A stretch of 64,000 bases of DNA, taken from assembly GCA_010365115.1 (NCBI GenBank), contig JAAFGX010000023.1, positions 26,975-90,974 of the forward strand. Reading direction: 5' to 3'. Position numbers and translations under genes: made by a program. The notes under the pieces were generated by a model, which was given only the letters and a program-made list of their open reading frames with translations, did not search any database and had not been told where the DNA came from. Positions 1 to 7,170 of this stretch are shown piece after piece. This DNA comes from Paludibacter sp. (lineage in GTDB: Bacteria; Bacteroidota; Bacteroidia; Bacteroidales; Paludibacteraceae). Each line of letters starts with the position of its first letter. Positions within the stretch are counted from its first letter, which is position 1.

Positions 1-447
1 GGACTTCATGGCGCTAATCGGCTTGCATCCAACTCTTTGATTGAAGGAATTGTTTATGCCGATGCTGCCGTAAAAGATGCAATAAAACACATTGCTAAAA
101 TTTCAATTAACGAATCAATTCCCGATTGGAATGACGAAGGAACCTCACTTCCTGAAGAAATGGTACTTATTACCCAAAGTTTCAGGGAAGTGGAACAAAT
201 TATGAGCACTTATGTTGGAATTGTCCGATCAAATTTACGATTGAAAAGAGCGATTAACCGACTTGAAATTCTGTATCGTGAAACAGAACATTTATTTGAA
301 AAATCAGTAGTATCCCGTGAAATTTGTGAACTTCGCAATGTGATTAGCATCGCCTATCTAATTATAAAACAGGCTCTTGCTCGAAAAGAAAGTCGTGGGT
401 TACATTATACGGTTGATTATCCAGAGCGAATGAAAAATGAAATTTAG
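1..447 (+). CDS. nadB: L-aspartate oxidase, C-terminal part (cut by window edge)
   Basis: The reading frame is open from base 1 and begins with GLHGANRLASNSLIEG, the conserved segment of L-aspartate oxidases (NadB) near the FAD-binding site. About 148 codons remain, covering the end of the FAD domain and the helical C-terminal domain. NadB oxidises L-aspartate to iminoaspartate, which NadA condenses with dihydroxyacetone phosphate in NAD synthesis; the enzyme is cytosolic. The in-frame ATT/ATG codons near base 37 are internal, so the true start lies upstream of the window. nadA and nadC are not visible. The call rests on the family signature and on the Arg/His-rich tail ending in DYPERMKNEI. 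Confidence 0.9.
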   Translation, partial: GLHGANRLASNSLIEGIVYADAAVKDAIKHIAKISINESIPDWNDEGTSLPEEMVLITQSFREVEQIMSTYVGIVRSNLRLKRAINRLEILYRETEHLFEKSVVSREICELRNVISIAYLIIKQALARKESRGLHYTVDYPERMKNEI

Positions 448-484
448 TTTCTCAAGAAAGCAAAAGTCTTTAAAACTATTAAAT

Positions 485-518
485 TTTGTTCAAAATCCAT
501 AGAAATGCTGTAACTTTG
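485..518 (+). promoter_or_regulatory. Bacteroidetes-type promoter for the small secreted protein gene
   Basis: TTTG at 485-488, 22 bases, then TAACTTTG at 511-518, which fits the TTTG / TAnnTTTG consensus of Bacteroidetes housekeeping promoters. Transcription would start near 525, about 26 bases before the ATG at 551. Confidence 0.6.
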
Positions 519-550
519 AACATTATCAATAAAAAGCACAAAGAAAATAC

Positions 551-961
551 ATGTCATTAATATTCAAGCAAATGAAAAACCCACTTACACTTCTGTTTTT
601 GATTGTGTACGTTGCAACAATATTTGCTCAAAGCACTTCAAAAGGAGATTCACGTACCGGAAATCAGAATACCGTTATAAGAATTGAAGGAACTCAAAAC
701 GGTTGGACCAAAAGTGATGTTGAAGGCTCATCTACTTCAAACACACAATCATCAGATAATGAAAATGTTACTTTCAACTCCACTGCAGATGGAATTTACA
801 TTTCTATAATAAAGGGAACAAATAAAATAAAATTATTTGCTCTTACAGGACAACTATTGTTAAACGGGGATTTAACTCAAGGCAGATTTTTTATCCCAAC
901 ACGTAAAGGCATTTATTTTTTAAGAATCAACAACAAAAGTTACAAAGTTGTTTGTAAATAA
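551..961 (+). CDS. Small secreted protein with type IX secretion (type A) C-terminal domain
   Basis: 136 residues. A signal peptide spans about residues 8-27 (KNPLTLLFLIVYVATIFAQ, cleavage before Gln). A Ser/Thr/Asn-rich linker follows to about residue 75. The last 60 residues look like a type A sorting domain: a KLFALTGQLL strand, a GRFFIPTRKGIYFLRIN strand pair and a final KSYKVVCK. Such domains are cleaved on export by the type IX system. There is almost no passenger, so this is either a minimal cargo or the remains of a larger one. The ATG at 551 fits the promoter; the ATG at 572 (residue 8) would also give a normal signal peptide. It has its own promoter and no clear partner. Its function is unknown. 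Confidence 0.7.
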   Translation: MSLIFKQMKNPLTLLFLIVYVATIFAQSTSKGDSRTGNQNTVIRIEGTQNGWTKSDVEGSSTSNTQSSDNENVTFNSTADGIYISIIKGTNKIKLFALTGQLLLNGDLTQGRFFIPTRKGIYFLRINNKSYKVVCK

Positions 962-1017
962 ACTGTTTTTCAATCCCATTATAAACATTAAATTAAACTT
1001 ATAACAAATCAAAAGTA

Positions 1018-1323
1018 ATGATTAAACACATCGTTTTTTTTCGCTTGGTAGAAAGTGCCGAAGGAAAAACAAAATCAGAAATCGCTGAAATTATCAAATC
1101 TGGATTGGAAAATCTGAAAAAATTTATTCCTGAAATTATTAAAATTGAAGTCGGAGTAAATGTACCAAATGCCCCAAAAACAGACTATGACATTGCATTG
1201 TATTCGGAATTTGAAAATTTTGAAACTCTTGATGTTTATCAAGAACATCCTGAACACAAACGTATTGCCGCATATATCGGTACAGTAAAAACTTCTCGTG
1301 CAGCTGTTGACTACGTGTCGTAA
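1018..1323 (+). CDS. Dabb family (stress-responsive alpha/beta barrel) protein
   Basis: 101 residues, the full length of one Dabb domain. Family features are the opening MIKHIVFFRL strand with its His, the central YDIALYSEF strand and the helix DVYQEHPEHKRIAAYI. These dimeric ferredoxin-like barrels occur in stress-linked proteins and a few enzymes, but most bacterial single-domain members have no assigned reaction. It is cytosolic, with no signal peptide. It lies 56 bases after the preceding gene and is followed by 189 bases of AT-rich DNA before ssb. The family call is secure; the role is not. Confidence 0.85.
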   Translation: MIKHIVFFRLVESAEGKTKSEIAEIIKSGLENLKKFIPEIIKIEVGVNVPNAPKTDYDIALYSEFENFETLDVYQEHPEHKRIAAYIGTVKTSRAAVDYVS

Positions 1324-1512
1324 TATTTTTTCATTCACATTAATATCTAATTATCAATACTTTAATCATTATCTTCAACCGACATCTGTATTTTTACTAA
1401 ATATATTTATAAATTAATTAAAATATTCGAAGAAAAACGTTGTTTAATTAAAAAATATCTTTATTTTTACACCGTATTAACTAATTTAAAAACCCTTTAA
1501 ATCGCATTAATT

Positions 1513-1938
1513 ATGTCTGTAAACAAAGTTATTTTAGTGGGTCATGTTGGAAAAGACCCTGAAGTTCGTTATTTAGACAAAGATGTAGCAGTAGCAAATT
1601 TTACATTGGCAACTACCGAAAAAGGCTACACCGCACAAAATGGCACACAAGTTCCCGAGCGCACCGAATGGCACAGCATTGTAGCCTGGAGAGGATTGGC
1701 CAAATTGGCTGAAAACTACATTCGTAAAGGAAGAGAAATTTATGTAGAAGGAAAACTCCAAACCCGTACATGGGAAAAAGATGGTATTAAACGGTACTCT
1801 ACTGAAATTTATGCCGAACAAATTAATCTTCTTGGGAAAAAACCTGAAAATACAGAAGCACTTACAACTGTTGTTGCTGCACCTGGACTTGATGGAGTAC
1901 AAGCCCCTCCTCACGCAGAAGACGATCTTCCGTTTTGA
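1513..1938 (+). CDS. ssb: Single-stranded DNA-binding protein
   Basis: 141 residues. The OB fold occupies about residues 1-105 (MSVNKVILVGHVGKDPEVRY, then TEWHSIVAWRGLAKLAENY and the VEGKLQTRTW strand). A short Pro/Ala-rich linker leads to the acidic tip EDDLPF, the docking site for replication and repair partners. The protein coats single-stranded DNA in replication, recombination and repair, normally as a tetramer. The ATG at 1513 is the only sensible start because MSVNKVILVG is the usual N-terminus. The gene stands alone and ends in a strong terminator at 1961-2000. Confidence 0.97.
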   Translation: MSVNKVILVGHVGKDPEVRYLDKDVAVANFTLATTEKGYTAQNGTQVPERTEWHSIVAWRGLAKLAENYIRKGREIYVEGKLQTRTWEKDGIKRYSTEIYAEQINLLGKKPENTEALTTVVAAPGLDGVQAPPHAEDDLPF

Positions 1939-1960
1939 GATATAATCATACAAAATTAGT

Positions 1961-2000
1961 GAGACTGATACAGAAAATTTGTATCAGTCTCATTTTTTTT
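1961..2000 (+). terminator. Rho-independent terminator after ssb
   Basis: An 11-base stem (GAGACTGATAC at 1961-1971 pairing with GTATCAGTCTC at 1981-1991) is followed directly by a run of T. It lies 22 bases after the ssb stop. Confidence 0.92.
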
Positions 2001-2163
2001 ATTACCCTAGTTTTGAACATCCACATCCTTGAATTGAGGAATTCAAATCTATAGTTTAACAACAAAAAAAAGAGGAACAGATATTATAATATAAAATTAA
2101 TAGTAACTTTGCTCCTGAATATATTGAATTTAAAATTGAATTTAACCATAAAAATAAAGAACC

Positions 2164-2268
2164 ATGGCAAAAAGTGAAGATGCTAAGAAAAACCTCAAAA
2201 AGGAACCTCTTAAAACTGCAAAGGAAAAGAAAGAATTAAAAAGGGAAAAGAAAGCGAAAAGAGATTAG
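2164..2268 (+). CDS. 34-residue Lys-rich small protein
   Basis: ATG at 2164 to TAG at 2268 encodes a 34-residue protein of which about 40% is Lys, with alternating Glu (MAKSEDAKKNLKKEPLKTAK, then KEKKELKREKKAKRD). It should form one very basic helix and probably binds nucleic acid or ribosomes. The coding case rests on the clean start, the amphipathic Lys/Glu periodicity and the isolated position between the ssb terminator and a strong hairpin. I recall similar very basic mini-proteins in other Bacteroidetes but cannot name a family. Its function is unknown. Confidence 0.55.
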   Translation: MAKSEDAKKNLKKEPLKTAKEKKELKREKKAKRD

Positions 2269-2288
2269 TTCTTTTCACGATATTCCAT

Positions 2289-2336
2289 ACTGGGGTGATT
2301 TGCTATAACTTATAAAGTTATAAGAGTCACCCCAGT
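2289..2336. terminator. Long hairpin after the small Lys-rich gene
   Basis: ACTGGGGTGA at 2289-2298 pairs with TCACCCCAGT at 2327-2336. An inner ATAACTT/AAGTTAT stem extends the structure. No clear T-run follows, so it may stabilise the 3' end of the mRNA rather than terminate by itself. Confidence 0.55.
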
Positions 2337-2381
2337 AGGCTTTCATAAGAACTTGATGTACTTTGTCAATAAAATTTCCAC

Positions 2382-2389
2382 TATCTTTG
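2382..2389 (+). promoter_or_regulatory. -7 element very close to the helicase start codon
   Basis: TATCTTTG matches the TAnnTTTG consensus exactly. The expected start of transcription, about 4-7 bases downstream, falls at the ATG at 2394, implying little or no leader. The nearest TTTG (2372-2375) is spaced slightly short. Confidence 0.5.
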
Positions 2390-2393
2390 CATC

Positions 2394-3719
2394 ATGCAAA
2401 ATAATTCAACCATAATCGATAACACGCTGAGAAGCATGGATATTGAATTGCTTAACGCCATGCAATTGGCTACACTCGAAGCAAACGAAAAAGAGCAAGA
2501 TATTATTCTTTTATCTCCAACCGGTTCAGGCAAAACACTGGCTTATCTTCTACCGGTTTTAATGAGTCTAAATCCTGATATTCAAAAAGTACAAGCGTTG
2601 GTGTTGGCTCCTTCGCGCGAATTGGCCCAACAAATTGAACAAGTTTGGCGAAGTATGGGAACCGGTTTTAAAGTAAATGCTTGCTTCGGGGGTCGTCCTT
2701 CCAATAAAGAAAAACGTGATTTGGCAATTCCTCCCGCTTTACTTATCGGCACTCCTGGTAGGATGCAGGATCATATCGAACGAAATAATTTTGAAGTGGA
2801 TGCCATCAGGGTTTTGGTCCTTGATGAATTTGACAAATCGCTCGAAATGGGATTTACGGTACAAATGGAAACCATCATTTCCCAAATTCCATCAGTTCAA
2901 AAAAGATTTTTAACTTCAGCCACCGACGCTGTTTCAATTCCGACATTTACCGGAATAACAAATCCAATAAAACTAGATTTTTCGGAGAAAAATAACGAGC
3001 TCAAAGGGTTGAAAACCTTTACGCTAAAAGGAGCAAGCAACGATAAAATGGATTTGCTTTACCAGCTGTTGTGTTATTTGGGAAACGATTCAACTCTGAT
3101 ATTTTGTAATCAACGTGATGCAGTTGAGAAAGTGAGTGCGTATTTGACTAATCGCAAGTTGGCAAACGAATTCTTTCACGGTAAACTGGAACAACCCGAT
3201 CGTGAACGGGCGCTTTCTAAGTTCCGTAATGGCAGTTGTACTGCATTTATCTCAACTGATTTGGCTTCTCGCGGCTTGGATATTCCCGAAATAAGAAACA
3301 TTATTCATTTCGATGTGCCGGTTCGAATTGATGAATATATTCACCGCAACGGTCGTACGGCGCGCATGGAAGCCGAAGGTTCTGCTTTTACATTGTTGGC
3401 AGCCAACGAGAATTTACCTGAATTTATTTTACCGCTTCCTCAGCCTTTTTCATTACCGGCATTAGCTTCTGCACCTCCAAAACCCGAGTGGGCTACACTT
3501 TATATTGGCAAAGGGAAAAAAGACAAATTAAGCAAAATGGATGTTGTGGGTTTTATGTTCAAAAAAGGACAACTAGCCAAAGACGAACTAGGAATGGTGG
3601 AAGTAAAGGAATATTATTCGTTTGTTGCTGTAAAAATCAATAAAGTAAAGGATGTGCTTCGGTTAGTGGAAAATGAGAAAATCAAAAACATGAAAACTAA
3701 AATTGAATTGGCGGAATAG
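2394..3719 (+). CDS. DEAD-box family ATP-dependent RNA helicase, DbpA-like
   Basis: 441 residues. Helicase core motifs appear in order: SPTGSGKT (41-48), APSRELAQQ (72-80), TPGR (120-123), motif II written DEFD (144-147) instead of DEAD, TSAT (174-177), STDLASRGLD and HRNGRTAR. The last 75 residues (TLYIGKGKKDKLSKMDVVGF onward) resemble the DbpA RNA-binding domain, which targets 23S rRNA in DbpA, so a role in large-subunit assembly is likely. The N-terminus is compact. The first ATG is kept because residues 10-25 (NTLRSMDIELLNAMQ) form the conserved Q-motif region. DEFD is a recurrent variant in this lineage as far as I recall, and it keeps the catalytic D-E pair and final D. Confidence 0.9.
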   Translation: MQNNSTIIDNTLRSMDIELLNAMQLATLEANEKEQDIILLSPTGSGKTLAYLLPVLMSLNPDIQKVQALVLAPSRELAQQIEQVWRSMGTGFKVNACFGGRPSNKEKRDLAIPPALLIGTPGRMQDHIERNNFEVDAIRVLVLDEFDKSLEMGFTVQMETIISQIPSVQKRFLTSATDAVSIPTFTGITNPIKLDFSEKNNELKGLKTFTLKGASNDKMDLLYQLLCYLGNDSTLIFCNQRDAVEKVSAYLTNRKLANEFFHGKLEQPDRERALSKFRNGSCTAFISTDLASRGLDIPEIRNIIHFDVPVRIDEYIHRNGRTARMEAEGSAFTLLAANENLPEFILPLPQPFSLPALASAPPKPEWATLYIGKGKKDKLSKMDVVGFMFKKGQLAKDELGMVEVKEYYSFVAVKINKVKDVLRLVENEKIKNMKTKIELAE

Positions 3720-3725
3720 AATCTT

Positions 3726-3808
3726 GTTTTGCGTTTAGTGTTTTGTGTTTAGCGTTTTGCGTTTAGTGTTTTGCGTTTTGCGTTTAGTGTTTTGCGTTTT
3801 GCGTTTCG
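3726..3808. repeat. Degenerate GCGTTTAGTGTTTT tandem repeat
   Basis: About 80 bases made of alternating GTGTTTTGCGTTTA and GCGTTTTGCGTTT units just after the helicase stop. It is low-complexity, non-coding and lacks the spacers of a CRISPR array. Confidence 0.75.
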
Positions 3809-3818
3809 TGATGATATT

Positions 3819-3852
3819 AAAACTCCTGAGTCAAATGACTTGGGAGTTTTTT
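3819..3852 (+). terminator. Terminator after the helicase gene
   Basis: AAAACTCC at 3819-3826 pairs with GGAGTTTT at 3843-3850 and is followed by T residues. An inner AGTCA/TGACT pairing lengthens the stem. Confidence 0.8.
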
Positions 3853-3925
3853 ATTAATTTTCTGATATTTCTATTCAATTCTTAAAATATTCTCATAAAG
3901 CCTATGTTATAAAATATTAAATTTG

Positions 3926-3933
3926 TATTTTTG
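3926..3933 (+). promoter_or_regulatory. -7 element for the outer-membrane protein gene
   Basis: TATTTTTG is an exact TAnnTTTG match. Transcription would begin near 3940, which rules out the upstream in-frame ATG at 3931 and supports translation from 3964. Confidence 0.5.
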
Positions 3934-3963
3934 TGCCATCTTCATCAAAATCATTCCCTTTTT

Positions 3964-5037
3964 ATGAGAAAACAGCTTGTTTTGGTTTGTTGTTTAGCAT
4001 TCGTACAATGCTTTCTTTTAGCGCAAACATTTCAATGGAAAGCCGGATTGAATTATTTTTTCGATAATACGGAATATGCCAAATCCACTTTGACGAATGA
4101 TCAAACCATGACCGGCGTGCATTTTTCTCCCGAAATTGGAGTAAAATGGGATTCGGCTCACTCTATTTTTGTTGGCACAGATTTGTTGAAAATATCGGGC
4201 TCACAGAATATTATTGACATTGCCCAGCCCATTGCCTATTATCGTTTTCAGAATTCGAAAGCTTCATTTTATGCAGGAGCGTTTCCACGTTCAGAATTAC
4301 TTTCCAATTATTCCGATTTATTTTTTCAGGATTCCATCAATTACTATCGACCAACGTTGAATGGTTTCTTTTGGAATGTGGGGAAGAAAAATTCGTATTT
4401 CAATCTTTGGCTCGATTGGACCGGTCATGAAAATGCAATTAACCGCGAAACATTCTTCATAGGAGCTTCGGCTTATAAAAAAACAGGACTTTTTTTTGCA
4501 GATTTTCAGTCGTATCTGTTTCATTTTGCCAATACACAACCACGAACTCCTACGTTTAGCGTGAACGATAACTTGTTGGCACAGTTGTCTGTTGGCGCAA
4601 ATTATTCCAACCAAAATGGATTAGATACTTTACTGTTTTCGGTTGGTCTACTTGCTGGTTATGAACGCGACAGAGGTTTAGCGAGCGGAACTCATACGCC
4701 AATTGGAACTGTGATACGGTTAAATGCTGAATATTACGGGTTTGGAATTCAAAACACATTGTATGCAGGCAATCCTCGCAACATATTTTACTCCAATTAT
4801 AATACTGGCATGTATTGGAATAATCCATTTCTTCGCTCGGGTTTTTACTTGCAAAGCAAATGGTATTTGAATGTTATTCGGAGTCAGTTTGTGAATGGCA
4901 AACTCTCCATGAACTTACATTTTTCGGAAGGAAAAGTTATGTTCGAACAGACTTTTACAGTTAAGGTGCTATTAGACAGTTCTGTAAAAGCCAAAACTAA
5001 ATCACGACCAACTTTTATGACCAGTTGGGTCAACTAA
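3964..5037 (+). CDS. Predicted outer-membrane beta-barrel protein, unknown function
   Basis: 357 residues from the ATG at 3964. Residues 1-20 (MRKQLVLVCCLAFVQCFLLA) form a signal peptide with Gln as the first mature residue. The rest alternates hydrophobic and polar residues and is rich in Tyr, Phe, Asn and Ser, as in a beta barrel (FQWKAGLNYFFDN, FFWNVGKKNSYFNLWLDW, GFGIQNTLYAGNPRN). I do not recognise the family and see no plug, OmpA or lipoprotein feature. A longer frame begins at 3931, but that ATG overlaps the promoter and would spoil the signal peptide. It stands alone, with its own promoter. Confidence 0.7.
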   Translation: MRKQLVLVCCLAFVQCFLLAQTFQWKAGLNYFFDNTEYAKSTLTNDQTMTGVHFSPEIGVKWDSAHSIFVGTDLLKISGSQNIIDIAQPIAYYRFQNSKASFYAGAFPRSELLSNYSDLFFQDSINYYRPTLNGFFWNVGKKNSYFNLWLDWTGHENAINRETFFIGASAYKKTGLFFADFQSYLFHFANTQPRTPTFSVNDNLLAQLSVGANYSNQNGLDTLLFSVGLLAGYERDRGLASGTHTPIGTVIRLNAEYYGFGIQNTLYAGNPRNIFYSNYNTGMYWNNPFLRSGFYLQSKWYLNVIRSQFVNGKLSMNLHFSEGKVMFEQTFTVKVLLDSSVKAKTKSRPTFMTSWVN

Positions 5038-5154
5038 AATAAATCCCAATTAAGTATTTGATAATTTGATCATTACTTTATTGCGACAAAAAATTGAGGG
5101 ATTATAAGTTCATTTCGGTAATAAATAATATTGAAAATTCACACATAAAATCTT

Positions 5155-5182
5155 TAAGCCCCCATTTGGAGGTTGGGGGTCG
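5155..5182. repeat. C/G-rich palindromic repeat, single copy
   Basis: GCCCCCATTTGGAGGTTGGGGG just upstream of the YifB gene. It belongs to the dispersed CCCCTAA...TTAGGGG family found at many sites in this window; here only the 'right-hand' orientation is present. Confidence 0.6.
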
Positions 5183-5203
5183 AAACCAATTAACCTATAA
5201 ACT

Positions 5204-6742
5204 ATGTTAGTAAAAACTTTTGGCGCTGCAGTACAAGGAATAAATGCCACCATTGTTACAATTGAAGTAAATGTAAGTCAGGGAATCCGTTTCTTGCATG
5301 TTGGTTTGCCAGACAACGCAGTGAAAGAAAGTCATGAACGCATTGCTTCTGCATTGAATTATACTGGAAATAGCTTTCCCCGTAAACAGATTATCATCAA
5401 TATGGCTCCGGCCGATATTCGCAAAGAAGGTTCGGCTTATGATTTGCCAATGGCTATTGGAATAATGGCAGCCGATGAAAAACTTGTTTCTGAGAAACTG
5501 GAACATTTTGTAATTATGGGCGAACTGTCCTTGGATGGTGGGTTACAACCTATAAAAGGCGTATTGCCCATTGCCATAAAAGCACGAGAAGATGGTTTTA
5601 AAGGTTTTATTCTTCCAAAGCAAAACGCACGTGAAGCGGCAGTGGTAAATAATCTGGACGTTTATGGTGTTGAAAATATCACTGAAGTTATTCAGTTTTT
5701 TAGAGGTGAATCAACTCTGGAACCAACGGTTGTAAATACACGAGATGAGTTTTTCAGCAATTTGAATCATATTGAAATTAATTTTGCTGATGTAAAAGGT
5801 CAGGAAAATGTAAAGCGAGCGTTGGAAGTAGCGGCTGCGGGTGGTCATAATATTATCATGGTCGGTCCTCCCGGAGCAGGAAAGTCGATGTTAGCTAAAA
5901 GAATTCCAACCATTCTGCCTCCGTTATCGCTTCAAGAAGCATTGGAAACCACCAAAATACATTCAGTTGCCGGAAATATCGACAGCAATACTTCGCTCAT
6001 TTCACAACGACCTTTTCGAAGTCCCCATCACACAATTTCTGATGTGGCACTGGTTGGTGGCGGTACTTTTCCGCAACCTGGCGAAATTTCGTTGGCACAC
6101 AATGGTGTTTTATTTCTCGACGAACTTCCTGAATTCAAAAGGACTGTATTGGAAGTTATGCGCCAACCGCTCGAAGACCGGAAAATTTGTATTTCACGTG
6201 CAAAATTTTCTATTGAATATCCGGCAAGTTTTATGTTGGTGGCTTCCATGAATCCATGTCCGTGTGGGTATTACAATCATCCCGATCGCAATTGTGTTTG
6301 TGGTCCGGGCGTGGTGCAAAAATACCTGAGTCGTATTTCCGGTCCGTTGCTCGACCGCATTGATATTCATATTGAGATAGTGCCTGTTCCGTTCGAAAAA
6401 CTTTCAGAAATGAAAGATTCTGAAAGTAGCGAAGATGTGCGCGACAGGGTAATGAAAGCCCGACAAATTCAGGAACAACGCTTTAAAGATATTGATGGCG
6501 TATATTGTAACGCACAAATGTCGTCGAAACAAATGCGCACTTTTGCACAAATTGACAAAGCAGGTTCAGAATTGCTCAAAAATGCCATGAATCGCCTCAA
6601 TTTATCGGCTCGCGCTTATGACAGAATTATAAAAGTTGCCCGAACAATTTCTGATTTGGAGGACTCAGAGAACATACTTTCCAATCATATAGCAGAAGCA
6701 ATCAATTATCGAAATCTGGATAGAGAAGGTTGGGCAGGATGA
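5204..6742 (+). CDS. YifB family Mg-chelatase-like AAA+ ATPase (ComM type)
   Basis: 512 residues, the normal length. Domains in order: an N-terminal Lon-like ChlI domain (about 1-170, with MAPADIRKEGSAYDLPMA and MGELSLDG), the AAA+ core (about 190-395, Walker A GPPGAGKS at 221-228, Walker B FLDELPEF), a Cys-rich NPCPCGYYNHPDRNCVCGPG loop and a C-terminal Mg_chelatase_C helical domain. ComM proteins are hexameric branch-migration helicases that help integrate incoming DNA during natural transformation; this is known for proteobacterial ComM and inferred here. No competence genes lie nearby. The ATG at 5204 fits the usual N-terminus MLVKTFGAAV. Confidence 0.93.
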   Translation: MLVKTFGAAVQGINATIVTIEVNVSQGIRFLHVGLPDNAVKESHERIASALNYTGNSFPRKQIIINMAPADIRKEGSAYDLPMAIGIMAADEKLVSEKLEHFVIMGELSLDGGLQPIKGVLPIAIKAREDGFKGFILPKQNAREAAVVNNLDVYGVENITEVIQFFRGESTLEPTVVNTRDEFFSNLNHIEINFADVKGQENVKRALEVAAAGGHNIIMVGPPGAGKSMLAKRIPTILPPLSLQEALETTKIHSVAGNIDSNTSLISQRPFRSPHHTISDVALVGGGTFPQPGEISLAHNGVLFLDELPEFKRTVLEVMRQPLEDRKICISRAKFSIEYPASFMLVASMNPCPCGYYNHPDRNCVCGPGVVQKYLSRISGPLLDRIDIHIEIVPVPFEKLSEMKDSESSEDVRDRVMKARQIQEQRFKDIDGVYCNAQMSSKQMRTFAQIDKAGSELLKNAMNRLNLSARAYDRIIKVARTISDLEDSENILSNHIAEAINYRNLDREGWAG

Positions 6743-6834
6743 TTTAACAAAATGATTTAATGAGTTGAACTGATATTATAAAGTACTAATGTATTAATAT
6801 AATAATTTAATTTCCTTCATCAATACTTTTATAA

Positions 6835-6898
6835 ATCAGCACATTAACACATCAGCTCATCAGCTCATCAGCTTATCATCACATCATCACATTGGCTC
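6835..6898. repeat. CATCAGCT-type short tandem repeat
   Basis: Repeated CATCAGCTCATCAGCTTATC units with ATCATCAC variants between the YifB gene and the riboswitch promoter. It is non-coding and low-complexity. Confidence 0.65.
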
Positions 6899-6922
6899 AT
6901 TAAAAAATTTATAGTATCTTTG
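6892..6922 (+). promoter_or_regulatory. Promoter for the TPP-riboswitch transcript
   Basis: TTGG at 6892-6895, 19 bases, then TATCTTTG at 6915-6922. The start of transcription would be near 6929, giving a leader of about 240 bases that contains the TPP riboswitch. Confidence 0.7.
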
Positions 6923-7027
6923 TCCCCCGAAAGGAATTCGGTCCGCTTCCAGGACTGTTTTTCTTTCTTTTTTAATAGAACGTATTGAACTTTTCAAATT
7001 ATCAAACGTTCAACTTTCAAACTTTTT

Positions 7028-7105
7028 TAATGGGGTGCCTTAATATTTCGGGCTGAGATCATACCCTTTGAACCTGCACGGGTAATTCCGCGAAGGGAAT
7101 AAGAC
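7028..7105 (+). promoter_or_regulatory. TPP (thiamine pyrophosphate) riboswitch, THI element
   Basis: Conserved landmarks are present in order: GGGGTGCC at 7032-7039, GGCTGAGATC at 7051-7060, ACCC, TTGAACCTG at 7068-7076 and GGGTAATTCCGCGAAGGGAA at 7080-7099. This is the TPP aptamer. It lies about 65 bases before the TonB receptor gene. When TPP is abundant it should switch off expression, by terminating transcription or blocking the start; which of the two cannot be told from sequence alone. Confidence 0.95.
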
Positions 7106-7170
7106 CAATTCATCCGTATTTTTTATTAGGCTCTCAAAACAAAATTTATTAACTAACTAATCAATTTGTT

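Noticed and set aside
1573..1953. 126-residue frame antisense to ssb
   Set aside because: It overlaps ssb completely, with a Cys/Phe-rich composition and no domain.
3931..3963. Upstream ATG for the outer-membrane protein
   Set aside because: It overlaps the predicted -7 box and lies before the probable transcription start; the ATG at 3964 gives a normal signal peptide.
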